A stretch of 64,000 nucleotides of DNA from Cupriavidus yeoncheonensis (GCF_905397275.1 NZ_CAJPUY010000022.1:48603-112602); one strand, 5' to 3'; numbered from the stretch's first letter, positions 8,367 to 17,341 are shown. Notes: a model not told the origin generated them from the letters alone. Numbers and translations are program-made.

Positions 8367-8618
8367 CTAGCGTTGACCGCCCGTTCCGCCCGTTCCGCCC
8401 TGTCCCTGCTGATGGCCCTGTTGCGAGCTCTTGCCGCTATCCTGCTGCTGTTGGCCCGTACCTTTGTCCTGGTTACCCATCTGTCCGCCGCCAGAACGCT
8501 GGTCTTGGTTGGAACCCTGCTGGCCGCTGCGCTGGCCGCTTTGCGACTGCTCCTGCTGTCGCTGACCCTGGCCTTGTTGGCCCTTTTGGGATTGCCCCGG
8601 CTGCTGCTGCTGTCCCAT
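8367..8618 (-). CDS. Small Gln/Gly/Ser-rich disordered protein
   Basis: 83 aa. The ATG at 8618 has an ideal GGAGA six bases upstream, better than the ATG at 8630. About two-thirds of residues are Gln, Gly or Ser, in irregular QQGQ and GQQ units ending GGTGGTGGQR. There is no predicted fold, signal peptide or membrane segment. The gene has its own strong start signal and terminator, so it is likely expressed. Low-complexity hydrophilic proteins of this kind are often desiccation- or stress-associated, but this is inference only. Confidence 0.65.
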   Translation of the reverse strand: MGQQQQPGQSQKGQQGQGQRQQEQSQSGQRSGQQGSNQDQRSGGGQMGNQDKGTGQQQQDSGKSSQQGHQQGQGGTGGTGGQR

Positions 8619-8942
8619 CACTGTCTCCATGACGCGGCGAACTGCCGCAAGGTACTTGTTGCAAGCCACATGCCAGGTCCGCGAGGCCACCGCTGGCGGG
8701 ATTCCGGCAGGGCGGCAGCGATGCTTTCCCACCGGATTTACAAAGCGTTGTCCCGATTTACACAGCCGCATGCCGTCTGCGCCGCGCACGCCGCACAAAG
8801 CACTGGCAGGCCATCCCGCACAGGCGGGTACGGGGATTGCGGGGAAGCATCGAGGGGCGCCCCACGCCGAGTCGCGCATCCGGCGCACACGGCGCACGCG
8901 CGGGGCGCGGTCATTCCTGTCACCCGCCAAGGAGAGTCAACC

Positions 8943-9398
8943 ATGCAATCCAGCCGACCTACCGCTCCGATCCTGCGCAAGGCTTGTCTGGCGGCAGCAC
9001 TGGCAGCCGTCGCGGGCAGCGCTTGCGCGCTTGATGCCGGCGGCCTGATGCGCACTGCCGTCGACACGGCTGCGCCCGCGCCCGCCAATTCCGCGCCTGG
9101 CATGCCGGGCCGCGCCGAAATCAACCGCGACACGGCGCCACCGCCCAGCCATGACGTGAGCACCGACACGACCAAGCAGGTCGTCGCGGACAGCACGATC
9201 ACCACCAAGATCAAGACCAAGCTGCTGTCGACCAAGGACCTGAAGTCCACGGGCATTCACGTGAAGACCACGGATGGCACGGTCAATGTGAGCGGAACGG
9301 TGCCGAGCCAGGAACAGCACGACATGGCGTTGCAGACCATCCGCGGAGTGGAAGGCGTGGTGTCCGTCAACGACACCCTGAAGGTATCGTCGCGCTGA
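8943..9398 (+). CDS. BON-domain periplasmic protein
   Basis: 151 aa, ATG with AAGGAG eight bases upstream. Residues 1-29 form a signal peptide (basic start, Leu/Ala core, ending GSACA-L). A Pro-rich linker leads to one BON domain (about residues 75-150) with the typical VVADSTITTKIKTKLL, then TTDGTVNVSGTVPS and the G-V-x-S-V-N-D end. OsmY-type BON proteins sit in the periplasm and are induced by osmotic or envelope stress. It is followed by a strong terminator and convergent with ku. Confidence 0.88.
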   Translation: MQSSRPTAPILRKACLAAALAAVAGSACALDAGGLMRTAVDTAAPAPANSAPGMPGRAEINRDTAPPPSHDVSTDTTKQVVADSTITTKIKTKLLSTKDLKSTGIHVKTTDGTVNVSGTVPSQEQHDMALQTIRGVEGVVSVNDTLKVSSR

Positions 9399-9415
9399 TT
9401 GCGTTGTGCACGATT

Positions 9416-9451
9416 GCCGGGCCCGGACGTCACGTCAGGGCCCGGCTTTAT
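9416..9451 (+). terminator. Terminator of the BON gene
   Basis: Perfect 9-bp stem GCCGGGCCC (9416-9424) with GGGCCCGGC (9438-9446), then TTTAT. It sits in the convergent gap before ku and could work in both directions. Confidence 0.75.
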
Positions 9452-9477
9452 CTGTTCCGGCTGTCGACCGCAGGCGG

Positions 9478-10491
9478 CTACGCCTGCTTGCGTCGTGCCG
9501 TGCTTCGGGTAGTGGACGAGGTCTTGCCCGTGGCGGCATGGTGGGTAGACCGCTTGGCGGACGCCCGGCTTCCGGCCGCACGCCTGGCGGGCGTTGCATG
9601 CTTCTTCGCGGGAGCGCGGCTGCTGGTGGTCTTGCGCGGCGCCTTTGCCTTTTCTTCCTCCGGCTCGCTCCTGGCAGTGCCTCGCTTGCCGTGGTGATCC
9701 AGGCTCTTCTTGAGCAGCGCCACCATGTCGATGACCTTGGCACCCTGCCGCGGTGCTTCCTCTTCTTTGGCGGCCGGCGTGAGCTGATGGGTCTTGCCTG
9801 ATTCGATCTTCGCGTCGATGCGGGCCATGAGGTCGTCGCGATACGTATCGCGATACTGCTCCGGCGACCACGCTTCGCTCATGTCCTCGACCAGCTTGAC
9901 GGCCATCCCGATCTCGCGCGCGTGGGCGCCGGTGGCCTTTGCGCCAGAGGCTTTCGGCAGCCTGAGGTCGGAGATCGGCAGCACTTCGTCGGCGAAGCGC
10001 ATGGTGTTCAGGACCAGCGCGTTCTCCTGGACGAGCATGGCAGCCAGGTGCTGCCGGTTGCGCAGCACCACCAGCGCGAGCGCGGCGCGACCGGTGCGGC
10101 GCATGGTTTCGCGCAGCAGCGCGTAGCCGCGTTCTCCGCGCTTGTCGGGTTCCAAATAATAGGGGGTGTCGAAGTAGTACGGGGGAATCTCGTCAGCCTG
10201 CACAAAGCTGACGATATCCACGGTCTGCGTGGCTTCGACGTTGGCCTGCCGGAAGTCTTCGTCGCTCAGCAGTACGTATTCGTCTTTCTCGTACTGATAG
10301 CCCTTGGCGATGTGTTCCTTCTCGACCGGCTTGCCCGTGCTCTTGTTGATGCGCTGGTAGCCCACGGGTGCCATGTCGCGCACGTCCAGCAGATCCAGGT
10401 CGAGCGACTGGCTGCGCGATGCCGGCCGCAGCACGACCGGGATGTTGACCAGGCCGAAAGTAATGGCGCCCTTCCAGATGATGCGCGACAC
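9478..10491 (-). CDS. ku: Ku DNA end-binding protein (NHEJ)
   Basis: 337 aa from the GTG at 10491, chosen because AAGGAG lies seven bases upstream and the protein then begins at the conserved SRIIWKGAITFGLVNIPV. The core Ku ring domain runs to about residue 250 (PYYFD-x-PYYLEP, GRAALALVVLRNRQ, DEVLPISDL). A Lys/Arg/Ala/Ser-rich basic tail fills the last 80 residues, as in extended bacterial Ku proteins. The homodimer threads onto DNA ends and recruits LigD for template-free double-strand-break repair. ligD is 2.8 kb upstream on the same strand, separated by a hybrid kinase. Confidence 0.95.
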   Translation of the reverse strand: MSRIIWKGAITFGLVNIPVVLRPASRSQSLDLDLLDVRDMAPVGYQRINKSTGKPVEKEHIAKGYQYEKDEYVLLSDEDFRQANVEATQTVDIVSFVQADEIPPYYFDTPYYLEPDKRGERGYALLRETMRRTGRAALALVVLRNRQHLAAMLVQENALVLNTMRFADEVLPISDLRLPKASGAKATGAHAREIGMAVKLVEDMSEAWSPEQYRDTYRDDLMARIDAKIESGKTHQLTPAAKEEEAPRQGAKVIDMVALLKKSLDHHGKRGTARSEPEEEKAKAPRKTTSSRAPAKKHATPARRAAGSRASAKRSTHHAATGKTSSTTRSTARRKQA

Positions 10492-10517
10492 GATGCGTCT
10501 CCTTGCGTGTCCTGCCG

Positions 10518-10661
10518 TCACGCGCCAGCGCGCTGCGGCGGCGGCGCCGGCTGGTCGCCCGGCGGCGGATCGACGACAGGCTCGGGCGGTCCCGGTGGCG
10601 GTTCTGGTGGTGGGACCTCCGGCTTGTGCGAAGGCAGGTCGGGATCGGGGGTGGTATGCAT
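10518..10661 (-). CDS. Small Pro-rich ORF upstream of ku
   Basis: 47 aa, ATG at 10661 with GGAG ten bases upstream, stop 26 bases before the ku GTG. It is made largely of Pro with Glu/Asp/Gly (PPPEPPPGPPEP). It may be a leader peptide coupled to ku, or a small disordered protein. Length and composition give no functional clue, but position, start signal and frame support translation. Confidence 0.45.
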   Translation of the reverse strand: MHTTPDPDLPSHKPEVPPPEPPPGPPEPVVDPPPGDQPAPPPQRAGA

Positions 10662-10703
10662 GGTTCGGGACTCCGATAAGTTGGCGAGGCGGTTGTGGCC
10701 GCG

Positions 10704-12719
10704 TCAGTCGCCAGGCTCTTCGAACAGCCGGATCAGGGATTCGAGGGTGGCCGGCTTGATCAGATGGCGGTCGAAGCCGGCCTCCAGCGCACGGCGGCGG
10801 TCTTCCGGCCGCCCGTAGCCGGTCAGCGCCACCAGCGTGGCGCCGCGCATTTCAGGCAGGGCACGCAGCCGCCGGGCGGTTTCGAAGCCGTCCATGGTCG
10901 GCATGCCCAGGTCGAGCAGCACCACCTCGGGCTTGACTTCCGGCGCGCGCGCGACCGCGCTCTCGCCGTCGGCCGCGGTGACCACGGTGTGTCCCAGCGA
11001 CGTCAGTGTCATGCTCATGGCTTCCAGGGCATCGGTGTTGTCATCCACCACCATGATCACGCGCGGCGGTCCGGATGGCCGCGGCGCCATGGTGTCGGCC
11101 GGATGCCAGTTCTGCCACGGCTCGATCGGAAGCTCGACCACAAACGTACTGCCTTCGCCCGGACCCGGGCTCTCGGCCCGAACCCTGCCGCCATGCAGCC
11201 GCACGAGTTGCTGCACCAGCGTCAGGCCGATGCCCGGACCTTCCGGCACGGCAAGTTGCGCGCCGCTCGTATCCGCGCCGGTATCCGCGCCGTTATCAGA
11301 TTCCCCGCCGGCATGGCCGCTGCCACTGGCCGCGGTGGCAGTGCCGGGCTCCCCGGGCGCCAGCGGGTCGAACAGCAAGCGCTGCAAGGTCTGGCTCAGG
11401 CCCATGCCGTTGTCGTGGATGCGAACGGCGACCTGTCCGTCCCCTGCCGTCGCGTCGATGCGAATCTGGCCCCCGGGCGGCGTATAGGCGGCCGCGTTAT
11501 GCAGCAGGTTGCTGAAGATCTGGGTGAGCCGGACCATGTCGCCGCGTACCGGCAACGGCTGTTCGGGCAAGGCAAGCCGCAGCGTGTGCTGTTGCGCCTC
11601 CATGACCGGCCGCACGGTTTCGACTGCGGTGTTGAGTGCACCGCGCAGTTCCACGAGATCCTGCCGCAACGTGATCGTTCCCTGGTTGAAGCGGGAGATG
11701 TCGAGCAGATCGTCCACGAGTTGCGACAGGTGCCTGAGCTGGCGCCCGATCACGTCGCGCGCGCGGAACGTGTCCGCGGGTGTCGGCGCAGGCTGCTGCA
11801 GCAAGTCCACGGCGCTGCGCATCGGCGCCAGCGGGTTGCGCAGCTCGTGCGCGAGCATGGCCAGGAACTGTTCCTTGCGGCGCTCTTCGCCGCGCAAGGC
11901 GCGGCGCGCACGGTTCTGGCTGGTCACGTCCTGGCAGGTGCCGGCCACGCGCAGGACCCGGGTTTCCCGAATGTCGGCGCCATGCACCGGGAAGGCCCGT
12001 GCACGGATCTCGTGGATGCCGCCGTCGGCGTGCATGAGCTGGAATTCGATATCGAGGTGGCCGTCCTGCAGCATGCCGGCAAACGCCTGCGCCACGCGCG
12101 CCCGATCCGCCGGGATCACGCGGGCCAGGCAACATTGCGGATCTTCGAGCATCTTCTCGGGTGGCTGGCCGCACAGGTCCGCGACGCTTGGGCTGACGAA
12201 CAGCAGGCGCCGGTCGCGCGCGTCGAGCAGCCAGACTACGTCGACCAGCGATTCGGCGAGCTGGCGGAACATGTCCTCGTTGTCGTGCAGCGCCTGGCTG
12301 GTGCGGTGGTAGGCATCTTCCGCCGTGCGCAGGCGCAGCAGCGAGTGGATGCTCGCGACCAGTTCCTCGGGCTCGGCCGGCTCGGCGATGAAGCTGTCCG
12401 CGCCACATTCGAGTGCCTGCACGCGTTGCGAGGAAGAGGCCAGCGCAGACGAGGTCAGCAGGATCGGCGTGTGGGCCAGATGAGGATCGGCCTTCAGCAG
12501 CCGGCACACCTCGAACCCGCTGATATCGGGAAGCTGCAGGGCCAGCAACACCAGCGCTGGCGCATGCTGGCGCGCCAGCGAGAGCGCCGCCTGCCCGGTC
12601 GACGCTTCGATCACCGAGAAGCCGGCGCGCTGGAGGATGCTGCTTTTTACATAGCGCGGGCCTTCGCCATCTTCCACATTGAGGATCAGGCGGCCCTGCC
12701 GGGGAGCGCTCGCGTTCAT
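10704..12719 (-). CDS. Hybrid histidine kinase (REC-PAS-HisKA-HATPase-REC)
   Basis: 671 aa, ATG at 12719 with GAAGGG upstream. Order: N-terminal receiver-like domain (about 9-125), PAS with PAC (about 145-270), HisKA with the phosphoacceptor in FLAMLAHELRNPLAP, HATPase (N-box NLLHNA, G1 DNGMG, G2 GPGIGL) and a C-terminal receiver (last 115 residues, VVLLDLGMPTMDG). There is no membrane segment, so it is cytoplasmic. The first receiver has Ala60 where the phosphoacceptor Asp is expected and Glu113 for the conserved Lys, so it cannot work as a normal receiver. About 40 low-complexity residues are inserted between the HATPase F and G2 boxes. It sits between ku and ligD, which may mean a link to DNA-damage or stress control. 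Confidence 0.88.
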   Translation of the reverse strand: MNASAPRQGRLILNVEDGEGPRYVKSSILQRAGFSVIEASTGQAALSLARQHAPALVLLALQLPDISGFEVCRLLKADPHLAHTPILLTSSALASSSQRVQALECGADSFIAEPAEPEELVASIHSLLRLRTAEDAYHRTSQALHDNEDMFRQLAESLVDVVWLLDARDRRLLFVSPSVADLCGQPPEKMLEDPQCCLARVIPADRARVAQAFAGMLQDGHLDIEFQLMHADGGIHEIRARAFPVHGADIRETRVLRVAGTCQDVTSQNRARRALRGEERRKEQFLAMLAHELRNPLAPMRSAVDLLQQPAPTPADTFRARDVIGRQLRHLSQLVDDLLDISRFNQGTITLRQDLVELRGALNTAVETVRPVMEAQQHTLRLALPEQPLPVRGDMVRLTQIFSNLLHNAAAYTPPGGQIRIDATAGDGQVAVRIHDNGMGLSQTLQRLLFDPLAPGEPGTATAASGSGHAGGESDNGADTGADTSGAQLAVPEGPGIGLTLVQQLVRLHGGRVRAESPGPGEGSTFVVELPIEPWQNWHPADTMAPRPSGPPRVIMVVDDNTDALEAMSMTLTSLGHTVVTAADGESAVARAPEVKPEVVLLDLGMPTMDGFETARRLRALPEMRGATLVALTGYGRPEDRRRALEAGFDRHLIKPATLESLIRLFEEPGD

Positions 12720-12929
12720 GGCCGGCACCCTTCGCACCGCGGCCGCGCGACGCATGGCGTTGTAAAAATTACCTTGTATGGTTGCAAGCGTTTTGCAGTA
12801 ATTGCATGGCTGTCGGTGCTCACGGCGTCATTCCCCCTTGCTTGGCAGCGTCTTGCGCGGACGACCGGCCCCTTATCGATGGGACCCGCAGGAGCACCGC
12901 GCAAAAGGCGTGCCGGAAGCCGCCGGCAT

Positions 12930-13313
12930 CTAATGCCGGGCGGCTTCGCCGCTATGCGCCTCGGCGCTCGGAGAAGTTCCGCCGTGGGGGCCCGCGGACT
13001 GCGGTGCTTCCGCGGCCTTCTGCGATACCTTGCCTGGCTCCGTGGCCGGCGCGCTGTCGCCGGCGGCTCCCTTCCTGCCGAACTGCGCGGCGATGCGGTC
13101 CTGCGCCTGCGCCAGCAGCTCGGCCTGGTGCTTGGCCTCTTCGGCTTCCTTGGCCTTGCGCGCGTCGGCGGCTTGTTGCTGTTCCGGTGTCGGGGACGGC
13201 AGGCGCGCGCCCGCCGGCAGGGCCATCGCCATCAGCATCGCCGCGACCAGCGCGTGTCGAGCGGGAGCCAGCTGGCGTACGTGGCGGATATCGCGGATAA
13301 AGGACCGGGTCAT
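12930..13313 (-). CDS. Small exported Ala/Glu-rich protein coupled to ligD
   Basis: 127 aa. The ATG at 13313 overlaps the ligD stop codon (ATGA) and has AAGGAG inside the end of ligD, so translation is probably coupled. Residues about 1-36 look like a signal peptide (basic start, HALVAAMLMAMALPAGA). A short charged helix follows (PEQQQAADARKAKEAEEAKH), then a disordered tail. No family was recognised. An exported protein in an NHEJ operon is unexpected, so the link may be only positional. Confidence 0.6.
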   Translation of the reverse strand: MTRSFIRDIRHVRQLAPARHALVAAMLMAMALPAGARLPSPTPEQQQAADARKAKEAEEAKHQAELLAQAQDRIAAQFGRKGAAGDSAPATEPGKVSQKAAEAPQSAGPHGGTSPSAEAHSGEAARH

Positions 13314-15985
13314 GGCTGACTCCTTGCGGCGCGCGCCAGCCGGGCGGCCGCGCGCGTCATGGTTTGGCGGGTGCCCGCATAGGCCTCCCACGGGTCGTGA
13401 CGCGCGATCTCGTCCAGCCGTGGCGCCACGTTGGCCACGGTCCACTGGTCGGCGCCCTTGAGGCCGTCAAGCTCGTCCCAGGCGAGCGGGACCGATACGC
13501 CCAGACCGCTGCGCGCGCGCGCCGAGAACGCCGCCACCGTGGTGGCGCCTACGCCGTTGCGCAGGTAGTCGATGAAAATCTTGCCGACGCGGTTGCGGGC
13601 GCCGCTCTTCGCCACGAAGCGCGCGGGGATCATGTGGGCCATGTGGAGCACCACGCCATGCGCAAAGTCCCTGACCTCGTCCCAGCCCGCGCGCGGCGTC
13701 AGCGGCACCACCACATGCAGGCCCTTGCCGCCGCTGGTTTTCACAAAGCTGTCGAGTCCCAGTTCATCGAGCCACGCCTTCATCAGCGCGGCGGCTTCGC
13801 GCATAGGGGGCCACGCCACGCCTTCGCCCGGGTCCAGGTCGAAGATGATGCGGTTGGGCCGGTCGATGCTGCGCTTGCTGGAATTCCAGGTGTGGAACTC
13901 CACGACGTTGAGCTGGGCGGCCGCCACCAGCGCGTGCTCCGAGACGATCTCCAGCAGCGCGGGATGGCCCGGCCACAGGTCGGGGTCCAGCACGTTGACG
14001 CCATCCACCCTGAGCGTGTCGCCATGCCGCTGGAAGAACTGCTGGCCGGCAACGCCGGCGGGCGCGCGCACCATGGCGATCGGGCGGCCGCGCAGGTGCG
14101 GCAGCATCAACGGCGCCACGCGTTCGTAGTAGCGCACCAGGTCGCCCTTGGTGAGGCCGCTCGCGGCGTCGATGACGCGAGTGGCGTGGCTGATGGCAAC
14201 CTTGCCCTTCGCTGCGGTGGGTTTGCGCGCGGCGGCGCCGGTCTTGCGCTTGTCGCCGGCCGGTGCGGCAGGCTGTTCCACGGACACCGCACCGGCGGGC
14301 TTGTCGCTGCGCAGGCCGTGGAAGACGGCATGCCGCACGCGTCCCTCGCGCGTCCACGCGCCGAACGACACCTCCGCCACCAGCCGTGGCCGTACCCACA
14401 GGCCTTTGACCGATGCGGGCAGCGCATCAAACGGCGTCTTGTCCGTGCGCAGCGCATCGAGCTGCTTGCGCAGCTTCGCCAGCGTGCGCGTGTCGAATCC
14501 CGTGCCCACATTGCCGGCATAGCGCAGGCGGCCTGCGCCGTCGTGCACGCCGAGCATCAGCGCGCCCAGGCCTGCGCGGCTGCCTTTCGGTTCGGTATAG
14601 CCGCCGATCACGAACTCCTGCCGTTGCGTGCACTTGAGCTTGATCCAGGTATTGCTGCGCGTGCTGACATAGGGCGCGTCCGCCCGTTTGCCGATCACGC
14701 CCTCCAGCTTCATGCGGCACGCCGCTTCCAGCATCTCGCCCGGGGCGGCTTCGAAGTCTTCGCTGAAGCGCAGGTGCGTCGCGGTGCTGCCTTCGAACAG
14801 GCGCCGCAGCAGCGCACGCCGTTCGGACAGCGGCACCTTGCGCAGGTCGTGGCCGGCATAGAAGGGCAGGTCGAACACGTAGTACTCGATCGACTCGACG
14901 TGCGCGGTCTCGAAGGCGTTCTGCAAGGCCTGGAAGTCGGTTGCTCCATGCTTGCCGAGCACCACGATCTCGCCATCGAGCCAGCCGTCCGGCAAGCCCA
15001 GCGCGCGCACTTCGCGCGCAAGCGTCTTCAGGCGCGAGGTCCAGTCATGGCCCTGGCGCGTGAACAGGCGCACGTCGTCGCCGTCGATGCGGGCCAGCAG
15101 GCGGTAGCCGTCGAACTTGATCTCGTAGCGCCAGGCCTCGGCATCGGCGGGCGGGCGCTCCACCAGCGTGGCAAGCTGCGGCGAGAGGGCCAGGGGCAGT
15201 GCGGCGGCGACGGCGCGGCGAGGCAGGGCCGGCGCTTTCCCTGTGCCACTGTCCGTGTCCCTGGTGGCAGCTCTGGGTTTCGCGCCCTTCGCGTCCTTCG
15301 TGCTCTTCGCGGTCTTCCCCGGCGCGCGCGCCGGGGAAGCGCCGGCCAGCACGCTGTCCGGCATGGCCTCGGTCACGTCGAGTTCGGCGGCGGGCACCGC
15401 CGCGTCATCGCGCTCCTTGATCAGCAGCCACGCATCCTGCTCCTTCTGGCGGCTGCCATGCATGCGCACCAGCGTCCAGTGGCCGTGCAGCTTCTCGCCA
15501 CGCAGTTCGAATTTCAGCTTGCCGGCGCGATACGCCGCATCGGCATCGCCATCCGGCAACCACACCCCGCGATCCCACACGATCACCGTGCCGGCGCCGT
15601 AGTGGCCGGGCGGGATCACCCCTTCGAAACCCGCGTAGTCGAGCGGGTGGTCCTCCACATGCACGGCCATGCGCTTGTCCGCGGGGTCGAGGCTCGGACC
15701 CTTGGGAACGGCCCAGCTCTTCAGCGTGCCGTCCAGTTCCAGCCTGAAGTCATAGTGCAGCCGGCGCGCGGCGTGCTTCTGGATGACAAAGGACAGCGCG
15801 CTGGTGCGGACAGCGCCCCGCTTGGATCCCTTGGCGCGCGGTCGGACGCCGCCCGGCTCGGGCGTGGCGGCAAAGTCCCGCATCCGGCGGTACTTGTCCA
15901 GGGTGTCGGCGCTGTGCTTGCGTGCGGCCGGGCCTTTGCCGGCGGTGCGGGCATCGTCAGGGGCCTGGCGCGTGGTCTTGGCCAT
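13310..15985 (-). CDS. ligD: ATP-dependent DNA ligase D (NHEJ)
   Basis: 891 aa. Order is phosphoesterase (about 50-190; HYDFRLELDG, HVEDHPLDY), ligase (about 270-590; catalytic Lys in EIKFDGYR near residue 286, then GKRADAPY and WIKLK) and primase-polymerase (about 610-880; IIFDLDPGEG, TSGGKGLHVVVPL). This PE-LIG-POL order is the Pseudomonas-type LigD. It trims, fills and seals ends presented by Ku. Lys-rich linkers separate the domains (one near residues 225-245). The start ATG is followed by a basic tail. It is upstream of the coupled small exported protein. Confidence 0.96.
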   Translation of the reverse strand: MAKTTRQAPDDARTAGKGPAARKHSADTLDKYRRMRDFAATPEPGGVRPRAKGSKRGAVRTSALSFVIQKHAARRLHYDFRLELDGTLKSWAVPKGPSLDPADKRMAVHVEDHPLDYAGFEGVIPPGHYGAGTVIVWDRGVWLPDGDADAAYRAGKLKFELRGEKLHGHWTLVRMHGSRQKEQDAWLLIKERDDAAVPAAELDVTEAMPDSVLAGASPARAPGKTAKSTKDAKGAKPRAATRDTDSGTGKAPALPRRAVAAALPLALSPQLATLVERPPADAEAWRYEIKFDGYRLLARIDGDDVRLFTRQGHDWTSRLKTLAREVRALGLPDGWLDGEIVVLGKHGATDFQALQNAFETAHVESIEYYVFDLPFYAGHDLRKVPLSERRALLRRLFEGSTATHLRFSEDFEAAPGEMLEAACRMKLEGVIGKRADAPYVSTRSNTWIKLKCTQRQEFVIGGYTEPKGSRAGLGALMLGVHDGAGRLRYAGNVGTGFDTRTLAKLRKQLDALRTDKTPFDALPASVKGLWVRPRLVAEVSFGAWTREGRVRHAVFHGLRSDKPAGAVSVEQPAAPAGDKRKTGAAARKPTAAKGKVAISHATRVIDAASGLTKGDLVRYYERVAPLMLPHLRGRPIAMVRAPAGVAGQQFFQRHGDTLRVDGVNVLDPDLWPGHPALLEIVSEHALVAAAQLNVVEFHTWNSSKRSIDRPNRIIFDLDPGEGVAWPPMREAAALMKAWLDELGLDSFVKTSGGKGLHVVVPLTPRAGWDEVRDFAHGVVLHMAHMIPARFVAKSGARNRVGKIFIDYLRNGVGATTVAAFSARARSGLGVSVPLAWDELDGLKGADQWTVANVAPRLDEIARHDPWEAYAGTRQTMTRAAARLARAARSQP

Positions 15986-16298
15986 GGTGGACCGGCTTCA
16001 CATGGGACGGAGGCGAACCTCGGTGGCTTCAGCTTAGGCAGCACCCCACCCCACCGAAATCGGCGTCAGTCCTACACCCGGGTCGGCCAATGCCGCGTGT
16101 GTGTGCTTCTTACCGGACGTTGTAAATCCGCGCGAGGACATGCGGCATGCGAGCCCGCGAAACAGCGGTGCCCAGTGCCCCGGCCGCAGGAACGCTCCTT
16201 GCGGCATCTGGCCCTGCATACGGTCAAGCGTCGCCGGCATTGTGTCCCGGACGCCGGCGCTCGTCGTTCCCGTGCCCGGGACATCAGGAAGCAAGCAG
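15986..16298. other. Divergent ligD / SDR intergenic region
   Basis: 313 bp, no gene seen. It holds the ligD leader and the SDR promoter region. No recognisable operator, hairpin with T-run or sigma-factor consensus was found by eye. Confidence 0.5.
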
Positions 16299-17312
16299 AT
16301 GAAACTCTCTCTGAAGACAATCGGGTCGCAGGTCATCGTGCTGACCGGCGCCACCAGCGGCGTCGGCCTGGTCACTGCGCGCAAGGCGGCGGCCGCGGGT
16401 GCCCGCCTCGTGCTGGTGGCCCGCAGCGAAGAGTCGCTGCACAAGCTGGCCGAGGAACTGCGGGAGAAGGGCGCCGAAGTCATCACTGTCAGCGCCGACG
16501 TTGGCCGCCAAGAAGACGTTGCCCGCGTGGCGCACGCGGCCATCGAGCGCTTTGGCGGCTTCGATACCTGGGTCAACAATGCCGGCGTGACCATCTTTGG
16601 CCGCCATGCCGACGTGCCGCTGGAAGACCAGCGGCGCCTGTTCGACACCAACTACTGGGGCACCGTGCATGGCTCGCTCGCGGCGGCGGCGCACCTGCGC
16701 GAGCACGGGGGCGCCATCATCAATATCGGCAGCGAAGCCTCGGACGGGCCGTTGCCGCTGCAAAGCGCCTATGCGGCCTCGCAGCATGCGATCAAGGGCT
16801 TCACGGATTCGCTGCGGCTGGAGCTGGATCAGGAGATGGCGCCGATCAGTGTCACGCTGATCAAGCCTGCCGGGCTTGAAACCCCGCTGGCCTCGCACGC
16901 CAAGAATTTCCTCGACGTGGAGCCACGGCTGCCGCCGCCGCTGTATGACCCGGCGCTGGCGGCGGACGCCATCCTCTTTGCCGCCGAGAACCCGCGCCGC
17001 GACCTGTTCGTGGGCGGCGCCGCCAAGGCGTTTTCGGCGGCGGCCTATCATGCCCCGCACGCGTTCGACCTGTTCATGCGCCGCTTCATGGGCCGTGCGC
17101 AGCAGACCCGCCACCCGGCAGGCCCGCTCGAGGACAACACCCTGTATGGCGGCGGCAACGGCCTGCAGGAGCGCACGGGCAACCGCGTCGCGTTGCAGTC
17201 GTGCCCCTACACCTCAAGTGCCCGCCATCCGGTGCTGGCCACGGCGCTGGTGGTCGGCGCATCGGCCGCCGTGGCCGCCATGATGCAGGCGCGGCGCGGA
17301 CACCATGACTAG
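16299..17312 (+). CDS. SDR-family oxidoreductase with substituted YxxxK lysine
   Basis: 337 aa, ATG at 16299 with AGGAAG upstream. It has the Rossmann signature TGATSGVG (residues 17-24), NNAG (93-96) and an active-site Ser145 and Tyr158. In the YxxxK motif the Lys is Gln162 (TAT GCG GCC TCG CAG). An extra C-terminal part of about 90 residues ends in a hydrophobic segment (about 311-330), which suggests membrane anchoring. SDRs of this length with a C-terminal anchor are common in soil proteobacteria, but their substrates are unknown. The Gln substitution may impair proton relay or the residue may be replaced functionally by Lys166 nearby. Confidence 0.85.
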   Translation: MKLSLKTIGSQVIVLTGATSGVGLVTARKAAAAGARLVLVARSEESLHKLAEELREKGAEVITVSADVGRQEDVARVAHAAIERFGGFDTWVNNAGVTIFGRHADVPLEDQRRLFDTNYWGTVHGSLAAAAHLREHGGAIINIGSEASDGPLPLQSAYAASQHAIKGFTDSLRLELDQEMAPISVTLIKPAGLETPLASHAKNFLDVEPRLPPPLYDPALAADAILFAAENPRRDLFVGGAAKAFSAAAYHAPHAFDLFMRRFMGRAQQTRHPAGPLEDNTLYGGGNGLQERTGNRVALQSCPYTSSARHPVLATALVVGASAAVAAMMQARRGHHD

Positions 17313-17341
17313 CGCCCGGGGCGCCCGGCACGGGTCGGCCA

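Noticed and set aside
8049..8942. Upstream extension of the BON frame
   Set aside because: Runs antisense to the Gln/Gly-rich and MpaB genes; the signal peptide and Shine-Dalgarno place the start at 8943.
10695..13319. 874-codon plus-strand open frame opposite the hybrid kinase
   Set aside because: Antisense shadow, no start signal, no domains.
13364..16879. 1,171-codon plus-strand open frame opposite ligD
   Set aside because: It is antisense to ligD, full of Arg/Ala/His runs and without any domain or good start. The high third-position GC of the real gene removes stops on the other strand.
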